A DNA stretch of 64,000 bases from Cinnamomum chago (taxonomy: Eukaryota > Streptophyta > Magnoliopsida > Laurales > Lauraceae): the NCBI GenBank assembly GCA_038049695.1, contig CP142452.1, positions 94,247,501 to 94,311,500 on the forward strand. The letters are read 5' to 3'. The notes beneath the pieces were generated by a model, which did no database searches, was not told where the DNA came from, and was given only the letters and a program-made list of their open reading frames with translations. Every line of letters begins with the position of its first letter. Within the stretch, counting starts at the first letter, position 1. A program made the position numbers and the translations under genes. Shown piece after piece: positions 47,301 to 58,180 of this stretch.

Positions 47301-49594
47301 GTCTCGGGGACTTATTATGATGACAGCCCTCAAAGCATGCAGTAAGCAAGCCAAAATCACATCATAGGAGCAAATAAAATCATCATCATCATAAAAGCCT
47401 GATCCCATGCATCAGGGGTGTGCAAATGGGATCATGCAAGGTAGGCAACATAGAGACAAGCTAATGGAGTGTTATGCAATTGTCGTTCCACTTTGATTAA
47501 AGAATCATTTTGATATAGTTGCAGTTAGACTCACTTGTTGCATCGAGTTAAAATTGGGCAATGGAAAAATGAGAAGAAGCTAAACTACATGACTACACAT
47601 GCCTAAGATGCATATGCTAATATGGATATGTGGACTTACAGAATGGAATTAGGAATGAATTTATAAGAGGAAACTTACATGTAGCTTCAATATAGAAGGA
47701 AAGGTCAAACAATGTCACATGCAGCTTAAATAGAAGAAAAGGTCCAAGAAAGTCGGTTGAGATGGTTCAGCATAGACAAAAGGGCAAACACAGTCAACTA
47801 ATGCCACACTAAAAAATTAGCAAGCTCAAGGAACTAGGTGAAGAGGAAACCCGATAAATACTTTGAACAAAGTAGAGGAAAGAAATGTTAGATTGACCAA
47901 TAAAGACTTTGCCAGAGTTACAAGAAGCATGAAGTCAGTATGAAGCTGAGTGGCAAGCCAAACTCACAAAGGCGACCCTAAATACATGGGATATATTATA
48001 CTCCCGGTAAAGTTCATGATCCCTCAATAGAGAAATGAATAGTCCAATGGCAGCAAAAACAACACTTAGGGACCATTAATCAGAGAGGATAACCATATTG
48101 GGATGTCATTTCCAGGGAATGCATGTTTAGAGATATTAGCATTTCCTTAGGAATGCTTTTCTTTCTGTCATGCTTATATGAACCAGCGGAGTCTTGCATA
48201 CCCTTTCACGCACATACACACAACTCATTTTTGTGCACCTTGGGAAATTAACATGCATGATTTGTCTACGCACACGCACATATAAAATGGTCAATGATTT
48301 TTCTATAATTGGATAGTATTAACTCTGTAAAACGACCCAGAGTGAAGGAATAAAGTTAGAACGATGATTCTAGAGCAACAAGTGCCACTCTAAAAGGATG
48401 TTCTATGGTAGACTAATAACAAAAATCACATTAATACCACCAGAAGCTTTTTAGATTAAAGGTCTCAAATGATTCTATTGATCAAAGTAAGGTATGAGTC
48501 CTGTAAGCTCCATTTCCTTTTTTCCAAAATTAAAGCTTTGTCTACTTCCATTTGAGCGGTGTTTAGGCATGTGGGAAGGTCGGCCAATTGTATGGCTGAC
48601 TCTCTGGGTAAGCAACGAGTAAACAGGGAAGTTCCTTCAGTTGCTCATGTTATGTAATTTTGGTTTTTTGCAAATGGTATAATGCTCTTATTATGCCCAC
48701 GTTTTTTTCTGTTCCATCTTGTGTTCTGGTATTAGTGTACTTCTTCCCATCATTAATATATATATATGTCAGTTACCATTAAAAAAAATTAGAGCATCTA
48801 AATTCCCATTTTACGATGAATACTAACTATGCTCCCACAACCAAATTCAATCTATAGGACTGGCTAGTCAAAACAGTTCAGTTTTCCAAATGATAGAACA
48901 AAAACTGCAATTGCAAAAATTACTTAGGAGATTATGTTAGCAACAGTACTTATGCAGGCATTAACACCCAACACTTGACTCTCTTTTTCACTTTCACAAT
49001 GCAAGGTGATTTGCTAACCATACACAAAACCCACTAGTTAACATGCTATCATCTTAAAGAAAGTTCATCAACATCACAAAATCACTACCCAAATTTTCTG
49101 CTTTTGGTGAATGCCCCCAAATGTGCGCAATTTATAGAACATAATAGATACGCGATCTGAGGAAAAGACACTTCCCCAACTCAAACCAAAACAAGTAATT
49201 ACACACCAATCAGTCAAAGCTAAATAATGAGATTGTTTTGTTTCCTTACCTTGCAGGTGGTGAATTCCTGGCTCCGATACTTTTCGTTCTCGGAGAAGAT
49301 TCTGGAATGCAGCATGGGCGTGTAAGCGGCGTCGGCGCCGTACTTCCGGCAGAGCATCCGGAAGGGGAGCTCGGAGTTGTCGACCATGGGGGCCACGATC
49401 AGCTTGGGCTCTCCCAGTTTCCTCCAGTGGGCCCACGCGCGCTCGAGACGCCATTCTCCGTTCAAGCAATGGCTGGGAGAGGAGCCCAAGGGAGGAGAGG
49501 ATGATGGGATCGACGGCGGAGATGAGGGTTTGGAGATGGAGCAGAGCTCTTCGTCTTCGTCGTTGGTAGGGTTTTGGGTGGCGGCACAGGCCAT
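39451..49594 (-). CDS. tRNA-dihydrouridine synthase (DUS1-type)
   Basis: Three exons: 49594-49250 (115 codons), 45429-45323 and 40189-39451, giving 396 aa. Junctions are TGCAAG|GTAAGG ... TGTGCAG|GAGGATC (phase 0) and CTGGG|GTAACT ... TATAG|GTGCCC (phase 2), rebuilding [15 protein letters not shown]. The enzyme reduces uridine to dihydrouridine in the D-loop of tRNA using FMN and NAD(P)H. Visible motifs: the TIM-barrel start [12 protein letters not shown] (68-79), catalytic Cys152 in NLGCPQ, Lys191 (CKIRI), His219 in HGRTR, and the FMN-phosphate loop ANGNIR (251-256). A helical C-terminal domain (about 300-370) binds tRNA in the family. An in-frame ATG at 49693 would add 33 hydrophobic residues; the ATG at 49594 was chosen because the extension looks like leader. 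Introns are 3,820 and 5,133 bp. Confidence 0.94.
40755..40830 (+). repeat. tRNA-like SINE relic
   Basis: Carries a perfect A-box-like TAGCTCAGCTGG at about 40760-40771 and a poor B-box-like AAATCGAGAC at about 40807. There is no cloverleaf, so it is more likely a SINE head fragment than a tRNA gene. Lies in DUS intron 2. Confidence 0.35.
41507..41642. mobile_element. MITE inserted in (TA)n, 136 bp
   Basis: The left arm contains GAGATGCTCC, then GAGAGCATCTCTCACCT. The right arm contains AGGTGAGAGATGCTCT, then GGAGCACC. The inner segment AGCCCTCACAT / ATGTGAGGGC continues the pairing. Both sides are TA repeats (41482-41506, 41643-41668), fitting a TA-target Tc1/Mariner-like element or insertion into a microsatellite. 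In DUS intron 2. Confidence 0.6.
42779..43319. mobile_element. hAT-like MITE rich in CGGTT
   Basis: Begins TAGGGTGTAAAAGAAAACCG and ends CGGTTAACCGAACAGTTACAC. The body is packed with GGTTCGGTT and AACCGAACC words. Flanks CCCAAAAG (left) and GCCAAAAG (right) are a 7-of-8 match, an hAT-sized target duplication. Non-coding; in DUS intron 2. Confidence 0.6.
43320..45322. other. DUS intron 2 spacer with C29 run
   Basis: Non-coding intron DNA. Contains a 29-base C run (44345-44373) and several GGGGCCCACC/GGGTCC words common in plant repeat DNA. No nested gene recognised. Confidence 0.35.
46035..46170. repeat. Tandem repeat, about 60 bp
   Basis: Two to three units with GTTGAT(T)G(T/G)TAAAAAAGAGTTTTTG, then AGGTTAGGGGCTATT. 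A diverged further unit begins near 45925. In DUS intron 1, close to exon 2. Confidence 0.55.
46439..46773. mobile_element. hAT-like MITE, GGGCCTACTTG ends
   Basis: Left AGGGCCTACTTGTTTCACGT, then CCTATGAATTCA. Right TGAATTCCTATGTATTTAATG, then CAAACAAACAAGCTCT. Shares interior words with 20470-20783 (TGGTTAAAAATGAAGAATC, TCAAGGGAGATGGGGAATTA, GGAGCTCATTTGATC). In DUS intron 1. Confidence 0.6.
46774..47559. other. DUS intron 1 spacer
   Basis: AT-rich, no exon or element recognised. Confidence 0.3.
47560..48010 (+). mobile_element. RTE LINE remnant
   Basis: The plus-strand reading of 47605-47690 gives [19 protein letters not shown], like RTE 'MRMLRWMCG-TRKD-IRNE-I-G'. Then TTGAGATGGTTCAGCATAG corresponds to the RTE 'LRWFGHVQRR' region, and 47830-47940 gives [15 protein letters not shown], like 'GRPKKTW-EV'. 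Several stops. In DUS intron 1, antisense to the host gene. Confidence 0.55.
48490..48800 (+). mobile_element. L1 LINE 3' end
   Basis: The plus-strand translation has [19 protein letters not shown], the 'HV-R-AN-ADSLAKQGV' C-terminus of plant L1 RNase H. It is followed by a 3' tail, a TATATATA patch and a short A-run near 48782. 5'-truncated. The same lineage appears at 63565-63800. Confidence 0.7.
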
Positions 49595-50916
49595 GGAAGA
49601 TTTAGGGTTTGAGAGCAGGAGAAGGAAATAGGGTTTAGAAGAAGGGTTTCGGGGGCAGAATGGGAAAAAGAAAGGGAATATTCCAAACCTCATATGCAGG
49701 CATCCATCGCTCCGCTCCTTCCCTCTCTGCTTCTTCCCGTTTCTACCCTTGCGTGGTTTTCCTTTCCGTTTCTGAAATGATCCGCTACGAAGAACAGGCC
49801 CGAAAACTACTGCTACAAAACCCCAGCGAAAGACGGTACAAGAGAAGTCGGGTCAAAGTTCAACCATGGTTAGTAAAAGTTCGGCTGAGTCACTCAGATG
49901 GGTACAGCATTTGATGACTCGGTGCGGGTCTTTAACAAGTTTGGCTAGACTCAGTTAAATCAATCAAAACTTGGTGAACTCACTAATTCAAGAAAAAATT
50001 TAGAAGATTTGCTTTCTATTTTCAATTTTGTTATGTATTTGGAATAATTTTGACTACGTTGACTTGGTTATGATTTGATGGAGTCTCCTAATTGACTCGG
50101 CCCTGTAGATTTTGGGGCCCAAGTGGAGTTTCCTTATTTTCAAACTATGGTTTATGGCATGAGAACTAGATTCCCTGCAATGATGCTGGGATTTTGAGCT
50201 AAGATTTTCAGATCTTTCATTCTTTTCTTCATTTCAGAAGAAAAAATGAGCATGGAATTCGGAAATGATAGTTTCTTGATGGTCTGTCCATTACATAATC
50301 TTCCATTGGATAATCATAATGTTAGTTTCTTAGTAATAATGAAAGTGTTGAATTTTTGTAGAGGTCTAATCTACCGACTTTATCAATAATCCGATGGATT
50401 TGATAAACCTCATGGACAAGTTTTAGTGTAGTTTCATTTTAAGTAGAGATTTCCTATTTCTGTTGATAACGGACATGGGATACAACTTTATATAAATTGT
50501 AATAAATCAGCCATATGTTTTAAAAAACATGTTTTATAGAAGAAAAAACTTTTAAGTCAATAAATAAGGAAAAAAAAAACCAATGGAGGCTCAAACTCTT
50601 CGTAATGACTCCAGAGGGCTTTCTTTCACCTTTTTCTCAGCAAATTTGCCCATATTTCATGATACAACAGAATATTGGGTTATGCAATTATGTTGATGTC
50701 GAGCAATATCCCTTTTTTTTGTGTATTTGCATGTGGGTTATCTCGTGACATCATGGAATGGAGGCTCTTTGTCATTGTTATAAATTGTTTGGCCATATTC
50801 GTTATTTCTCTCACATTTAAGTGATTCTATTTCTTTAAACTCTCTTAAAAAATTCAAGTTTAAATGACATGATGAAACAAAACCTCCTAGGCCATCTTCT
50901 TGCGTATTAGTGGAAA
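49595..50916. other. 5' flank of DUS gene and spacer
   Basis: 49595-49760 is the likely 5' leader/promoter of DUS on the minus strand. 49850-50100 is rich in GACTCA/GAGTCA words, a degenerate repeat like that at 9560-9720. No gene seen. Confidence 0.35.
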
Positions 50917-52980
50917 ATGAATGTTAGAAATAACACGATTAAAAGTATAAAAAGAAAAGCTATTAGTGGGAAACCCACTAAGATTATTAAATGGAGAGGT
51001 GTTGTTTATTTCCATTTCTTATTATGGTGGATCTGTCCCTATGCAACGTGTTTGTCATCATTGCTTATAAGCATGCAATGGTGGAATCTCTTGGTGATTG
51101 CCACTTCATTAAGCTTGGCCTCTTGTTTCTATATTCGTTGACCCTCCTCATTCATATCCTAATCTTGCAAACAACATCATCTAAACAATCGTCACTTTTG
51201 GCGATGCAATTTCATAAAGCTCAAACACTAAAAAAAAAGCTTATTTTATTTTCTTGAGTGCTCTTTCTTTTTATTATGGATGGGTGAGTTGTACTTAACT
51301 TGACCACCTATAGGGATCAATCCCTAGAGATGAGGCATCTTGCCACTGGTGTGTCTCATGTTTTTCAGAGGGCCTAACCATTTGCCTACAGTATCATGGG
51401 TCAGGCTAGCCCAATCCTGAGCTCAGCGTGACTCCATTGGGCAGTATGTGGGCAGTGGTTTTTAGGGACGTGGTCTAATATTGGGCCTTGATTGTTAAAC
51501 GGGCATGAAAAAGGCCCAATCCAATCCAGCCCAGCATATCTATATTATTAAAAATAGAGATGTAGATTTTGAAAATAAGCTGGATGTATGTGGGCCCTTC
51601 AGCAATATATTGAAGGTTGACGCATTACAGATTTTACATGAATGTGACGGCCTCCACTCTTAAAAAAAAAAACTGTAGAAAATGAGAACCTCACTTTCCA
51701 CCCTCTCTAGTCAGTGCCTATAAGCTAGAAGAAGCAGCCAAAATACTCAATTTCTTTGACCAAAGGAGAATATTACATCAACATAGCTGGTGCATTTAGT
51801 AATCTTTATTATTAGTCAATAGTCAATAAAGCACAGTGTTCTCACCATTAACAGGTGAATCCATGATGTCAAATGTTTTGCCTCCATGCGGTTGGCTGCC
51901 CCCCAGAACTTGTTGAATCTGGTCTGCAGACCAATTTCGCTCATGGGATAGTGATGGACTTCTACTCATGCACGTTCTCTTGGCAATTAAGGCTCAAAAT
52001 TTTGGCAGCCTGCTTGTGACTATGAATCATCTTCCAGTGGGTGGGTGACAAACGCAAGCTCCAGTCAACGTAAAATTAAGGATGTAGATGTTAAAAAGAT
52101 GGCTCACTTATATGCTTAAGAGCCCAGCTCAAATGGGCTTGAGTTCAACTCGGCTTGATTGGTCGAGGGTTGTTAAGGAGCCTGGCAGGGACGCGCGCGG
52201 TGTGGGGGGGGGGGGGGGCAGCATGTAAGTCCACCCCTGGGTGGGTAAGCTTAAGTTCGACCTTGGCTTATTGTGTACACACACAAACTTTATATACTTC
52301 TAATAGAATTATATTTACATAATAGATTAGAGTCTAGATTTTTGTTTCAATGAACCAAGGAAATATTGTTTGGGACTATCCTCAAACGCCACTCATACAA
52401 ATGTGATGTCAATTAATTTCACGCTCTCAATTGCTTCCTTAGAATGGAAAAAAAAAAAAAAAAAAAAAGGAGCAAAAATCATTTTATACAAGTGGCGCTC
52501 GAAACTATGCCGAAACAGTATTTCCTGTTTCATTGAAACAGGCGATCCATACTCGATGGATTGTATCATAAGATAAGTTTAATACATGGCACGTTACAGT
52601 CAACTTTTATTAGAGATTAGGAGAAAACAACTGAATGTGGCACATGAGCATTATAATGAAGAGACGTTCTTCTATTCCTAACCACCTATTTGACATAAGC
52701 GGTCTTAATCCACTAGAAATCTAAACCATCTGTGCCACACACTAGTCCAATCATGGCTGGAGGACATCCAGGCAGTAATATCTCAACAAGGGAATTCTCT
52801 CCTGTAAACATTCAATTCCTGCATGCAAATGTCATAGTCCTCACATAGTTGGTGCCTTTAATTTAGGAGTCTTGGGGGGCCATGCCTCTTCAACGGTCCG
52901 GCGTGACATATGGTTATTCCCACATGTGAAAATTTGGCTATCTCAAAAATAGATAAATGGCTTATTACATCGTCGCACTA
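50917..52980. other. Intergenic spacer
   Basis: Short hydrophobic reading frames around 50990-51250 show no domain. A G15 run lies at 52204-52218. An A-run lies at about 52448-52468. Nothing else supported. Confidence 0.3.
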
Positions 52981-53291
52981 AGGGCTTATTTGTTTGCATG
53001 AAAATATATAAAACTTGAATACAAAAAAATTCATCGAGAATTATACTCTACCAAAGAATGTGGTGAAGGATGAAGGATATAAAGTGGATATGTAGTTTCA
53101 TATAACCTGTACTTTCTTGTCCATTGAATTACTATGGTGATGGCTGGGTATTCACTTTTTATTTTCTTTTTATTTTATTTCATACAAGGAAAGATTATTT
53201 GATACTCATTTTTAAGAATTCACTTTTTTATATTCATTATTAATCACTTATGGTTTGAACGTATATATTCTTAAGCAAACAAACAAGCCTT
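52981..53291. mobile_element. hAT-like MITE, GGGCTTATTTG ends
   Basis: Left AGGGCTTATTTGTTTGCATG; right TTAAGCAAACAAACAAGCCTT. A clean inverted pair of about 20 bp with matching subterminal TATATA/GAATAC words. Same family as 36762-36838 and 46439-46773. No target duplication visible. Confidence 0.65.
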
Positions 53292-54021
53292 CGAGAATCA
53301 AACAATTGCACCCAACAAAGGAAGGGTAGTTGAGTTGGGGACCTACAAATCTAAAATGAAACAAAAAGATTTGGGATCTTATGCTTCTATCATGATATTG
53401 CTTAGAGCATGTTTAGTTACAAGCATTTGGAAATATCTTGTCTAAAGAATTAAGAGAATTTTAAATGCTGCCACCCATACTGCGATTCCAAAATGCTTGA
53501 GGGTCAAGTAACATTCAAGAATCCAAAATTCTAACCAAAAGTGACATTTCCATGGACAACGCCAGTATTTCTATTAAAAAATTCGTATGAAAATGCTTTC
53601 AACCAAACCAACCTAACTTATTTTGTGGGAGGCCACCTTGTGTAATAAAACTCAATCATATCATATATATGCCCCTCAAAATGAATCAAATGCTCCATGA
53701 GAGTGATCAGTTGCGAAATATCTTTTCAACTTTGTTACAAACATCAATATATTTTGAGAATATCATAATAAGATTGAAATATTTCCTTAAAATAATCTTT
53801 CTTGGCCCTAGAATTCATGAAGAAATCTCTAATTAAGATCGTGATCTGTCACCTATTAGTAACTGCTAACAGCAGATGTTGATCTATGGTATATTGGTGT
53901 GACCTTCCTTCAATTATCATCGTAGACTGGTCGTGCAAGTTATATCTAGACTTTTGACCAAGGAACCATTAATGTAAAGGTTCTAGAAAGTGTGAAAGGC
54001 CCTTTCTTTATAAGTGCATAT
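53292..54021. other. Intergenic spacer
   Basis: AT-rich, no recognised feature. Confidence 0.3.
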
Positions 54022-54960
54022 AGAGGAATTTACGGCATAAATTTTCATAGGATCCCGTACCACTTTTGAGGTCTAGAAATATCATATATATATATATATA
54101 TATAAGGTTCTCAAGGTGCGTTTTATATTTACTTTTTTTTCTTTTTGTTTAGGAATTAGCTGATATTGACCATTATACGTTGGTTGTTCTCGATTTCCAG
54201 AATCATTCGATGGCCCACAATAGTCGCTGGAAATCAAAACCCAAAAAAATAAAATCAAGAGAAGATCATTTTGAAAATCTAAAATAGAATGCTAAAGATG
54301 GGTAACTTCAAACACCCGAATCTGAAACTGGGTTTTATAAAAAACAATGAAAAACATGAAATAGCATAAAAAGCAAGAAAATGGTTTTTTCTTCTACTTT
54401 CCTAGAGGAGAGATGGAATGGGTTCTGAGAAGGGCAGATTGCAGATAAGAAATTAATGATGGAAGAGGGTTTTGGGAAGAAGAATAAGAAGGTAGTAGAC
54501 GGGGAAGTAAAATGAACAATTGAAATACAAATCAAAGAGAATAGCAGAGAAGGAGATTGAAACATAATGGTTTTTTTTTTGGATTAGAAGATGGGCGAAA
54601 GAAATACCATTTTTCAAAGGCTCTTCCACCTTGTGCTATTTGAATGGCGTAGATTCTCTTTCGGATTCTTAACTGATTCTCCATTAAAGAAGCTGCAAAT
54701 GGAGCTCTATGCAAATTCAACTTCCCGCTTTTGCTTCCCCCTGAAACTTCAAATAGAGCTATATTTGGGTTCTGCAAATCAAGACCAACCACTGCATAAT
54801 GGTCGATATCGACCATAAGATATCCACCAATCGCTAAACGACAAAAAAAAAAAAAAAAAATGCAAAAACACACATTGAAGACCTTATCCATATATAGGGT
54901 GTTTCTGAGATCTCAAGAGTGGTATGGGGTCCTACAAGAATTTATACGGTAAATTCCTCT
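54022..54960. mobile_element. 939-bp element with about 56-bp TIRs
   Basis: Left AGAGGAATTTACGGCATAAA, then GTACCACTTTTGAGGTCT. Right, on the reverse strand, AGAGGAATTTACCGTATAAA, then ATACCACTCTTGAGATCT. The long TIRs suggest a Mutator-like non-autonomous element. The interior includes a minus-strand open frame (54891-54532) without recognised domains. Flanking 9-mers AGTGCATAT and TCTATATAT agree only at 5 of 9, so the target duplication is not confirmed. Confidence 0.6.
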
Positions 54961-55401
54961 TCTATATATTATTTCAACAAATAATATCTTGGTAGAGAAA
55001 GTAGTTGTATTACTGAAGAGATCCTATAAGCATTGGTGTAAAACATCCAAGAGGTGGAATATTACTAGATAAAGTTTTAAGCCTGCTTTTCATGCAAGAT
55101 CATATATAGTATTTCCAAGATTTTCATTAGAATATAGAATTTATTTATCTCCTACAACATTTTCCACTAACGCACGGAGAAAACTCCACAAATATGAACC
55201 TACTATCACACTTTCTCAAAAACAGTTTTCAATGGGTAATATATACTTGTAAAGACAATCTTCCAGGAATAATCAATAGGTATCAGTATCATTTCAATAG
55301 TTGAAAATTTTGGTTAGACTCTCATCAATACATGATATGTGGGCAGGTGCCAGATGCACTGTTTACATTCTACAAGACAAGGGGCCTCACATGTAATTTC
55401 A
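54961..55401. other. Intergenic spacer
   Basis: No recognised feature. Confidence 0.3.
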
Positions 55402-55570
55402 TGGAGTGGCTCAGTTGGCTTATGACCACTTTGCATCCAAAATTTGTAGGTTCGAAACTGCACTACTATGCTGGAGTTATAAGAGACTTTACCTGGCTTT
55501 CTTCTAGACCTGTAGGAATGAGTTCAGTCCAAAAGACTGGAAACCCTCCCGATAGCAAATATATATATAT
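55402..55570 (+). mobile_element. tRNA-derived SINE
   Basis: A box TGGCTCAGTTGG (55407-55418) and B box GGTTCGAAACT (55449-55459), at pol III spacing. A non-tRNA body and a TATATATA tail (55559-55572) follow. Target duplication not identified. Family unknown; not Au-like. Confidence 0.6.
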
Positions 55571-55572
55571 AT

Positions 55573-57640
55573 GAGCCCGGCCTCACAGGTGAATTGTCAT
55601 GGATCCTAATGTTTAATTGAGAATGGAAGGACTCTGGACTGGCTGTCATACTTAAAAATGATAATTGACAACTTAGGCGAGTCGGACACGGCTGGGTGGA
55701 GTGGCAGTGTGAGTGGGACTGGGATTTCGTCTTTGACTTACCTACGGCATTTACGTGGTTGTTTGATTTTGACTTCTGACTCATGGGTGCGTCTATAACA
55801 CGGTAGCGCTTGGGGCGAAGCCAAAGGGTCAGGGCGTCCAAGCCTCGGCCACATAGCAAAATTGTCCGGCTCCCCAGTTGGATCCACATGCAAAAGGAGA
55901 AATGCCAAATTTTAGACAGAGATTCTAGAAATCAGAATCAACGAGGTAGACAACACATTTTATAAATCATCAGCAATGTGCCTTGCAAAGAATGTCATTT
56001 TCTATTTTTTTTTTTTGAAAAAAATGCCCTTAGCCGCTGCGTGGTAGTTATGGCCATTGTGAGTATTGATCTCTCTTTTTGCAGGAAAACTCCTAAATTT
56101 AATTAAAAATGTATCCCAGGTACAACACAACTCCTGATATGTTCTCCTCTCTCTCTCTCTCTCCCTCTCTCTTAAGAAAATGAAAATATGAGAAAAGCAC
56201 TCTGCCAAAGTTCCTTGAATTCCTTGAAAATTGGACGTTATCTAAATTAAAGGCAAAGACTCCATAGGAAGAATCCCTATTTAGTTAAATTTCTAAAATC
56301 AAAAGAAAGGATGGCCATAATATTAGAGACCATCAAATTGATGGCTGAATAAACAAAAGCTCCCCTTTCATATTAATACAATGTGTCACAAGGCTTAGAG
56401 TTTTTAATGTATCACACTGTTATACAATGCGTCACAAGGCTTTAAGAGTTTTTAATGTATCACAAAAGTGTTGCGTGTGTGTTGTGAGCCAAGTTTTTCT
56501 CTCAAGCTTTTCAGTGAGAAACATATTAAATTATACACAAATGTAGTAATATTCAACTTTTTGGCAGTTTGTATCTCTACATTCGAACTCTGGACTTAAA
56601 TTGTAACCACCATATTTCATGAAAACAGTTTCTTTCTTGAAATTTAGAGAATTCATGTCCAGGGAATTTCAAAATCCCCAAACATAGTGGAAGCTCTAAA
56701 TGCTCATTTGCACTTGACCTTTCAAAAATTTCACCAAAAAGCAAAGGGGAAGAAGGCCCTTCAAAATTTCTAGTCAGGCAAAAGATTACTTACATTCACC
56801 ACAAATGACTTATCTTGTACTCTTCACTTGTCAAACAAAGGTTCAATACACAGCTAATCACATAACATAACCCCGCTTTATCTAATGAAGCCAGCAAATT
56901 CCGTGAACATATTCTATTTTAAAATTTTGATATGTGATGGGGGAGATCGATTCGGACTCATTTTTACACGCCTGCCAACATAGCAAGTGAAACCCATTGT
57001 TGAGTATTCGATCCAAGGCTGACTTTTTGGCTAGGCCACACATGAATTTTAATTGTAGATCTTGTGACTTAATGGTTAATCTGCTATGGATAAAAGCCGC
57101 CATGATAGAAAAAAAAAAGTATGATACTCCAAAGATGTATCACCTTTGGATGCTACAAGTTTGAACCGATTTCTTTGGTTTTTCTGCATGGGAGAAGAAA
57201 AAAATACGAGTATGCCCAACAACTAATTCGGCAGAATTTATATTGATTATCCTCTAAATGTTATTATACACATGGGAGGAGGGAAGGTAAATACCATACA
57301 AAGGTCCATGATACCATCTGGTTTACTAAGACTCAGTTTGGCATCGCAACTCTCAACTTTCACCCTCTTATTAACATCCTCTTCGCTTCTTTCATCAATC
57401 TGCACCGGCTTAGTGCGTTTCACTCAAGACATTTAGGGCACGTTTAGTAAATGTTCATAGTATGGATTTCACCTAGTCTTGGCTGATCATGAGGAAAATT
57501 CATATTTGGTAAGGAGAAGAAAATAACAAGGAAGAGAGACTTCTTTGTTTCTATTTTTTTTTGGGCAGTTAGACCTCCCCAAACCAATTTGGTAAATCCA
57601 CGAGCACTCGGAAAAGAGGAGCTATAGTGCTTCAAATGGT
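55573..57640. other. Intergenic spacer with repeat relics
   Basis: A 121-codon minus-strand frame at 55889-55524 lacks any recognised domain. A (CT)n patch lies at 56147-56172. A 30-40 bp segment with AATG(T/C)GTCACAAGGCTT, then AGAGTTTTTAATGTATCAC, is tandemly duplicated at about 56378-56463. 56690-56770 shares words with the 60.7 kb repeat (AATGCTCATTTGCACTTGACC). Confidence 0.3.
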
Positions 57641-57649
57641 AACATCGGG

Positions 57650-58180
57650 TTTCCGGATTTTGCTTTGAAACCCTAGCTTATGGATCCCATAATCATAATC
57701 TGAATTATTAATCATGTTTTGAAGGTCCAAAACGCCTGCTAGGTGCAATCAACCGTTGATTCGTCGTATATTGAGATATTTACAACAAAAGGTCCATACC
57801 GCTCGATCACATTATCTGGACTTTTGTGGGCCCTTATGAAAATCCAAAGGCAAGGCTATTGAAGGTACTTCCAAGTCACAATATGGGAGAAGGCGTTGCT
57901 ACAAAGGAAGATTGGTGACAAAGAGGCTTCTTCCTTTTTTGTTTGAAAACCAGGCTTCTTTTTTTATTTGGAACCCTACCTTTGGGATCCCACAATCAAG
58001 ATCTGAATCGTTAATCATGATAAAAATGTCCAAAACGGTTATTATGTGAAATTTCAATCGATGATCTATCATGAGTTTTAGATAGTTGTAAATAAGTCCA
58101 GACCCTTAAATATCGATTTTTAATTCTTGTGGGCTCTATTTGCAAGATCCGAGCCATTCAAATTCTCTTGAGAAACAAAG
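57650..58180. repeat. Diverged tandem duplication, about 300 bp
   Basis: Two blocks begin at about 57650 and 57955. Each has GAAACCCTA / GAACCCTA, GGATCCCA(T/C)AATCA, ATCTGAAT(T/C)(A/G)TTAATCATG, GTCCAAAACG, and further on TGTGGGC(C/T)C. Divergence is substantial. Non-coding. Confidence 0.5.

Noticed and set aside
49074-49631. Alternative frames over DUS exon 1
   Set aside because: Only the frame starting MACAATQNP carries the [12 protein letters not shown] motif and joins exon 2 in phase.
54532-54891. 119-codon minus-strand ORF as an independent gene
   Set aside because: Lies wholly between the inverted ends of a transposon-like element and has no recognised domain; reported as element interior instead.
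55524-55889. 121-codon minus-strand ORF
   Set aside because: No domain, overlaps the tail of a SINE, and composition is not convincingly coding.
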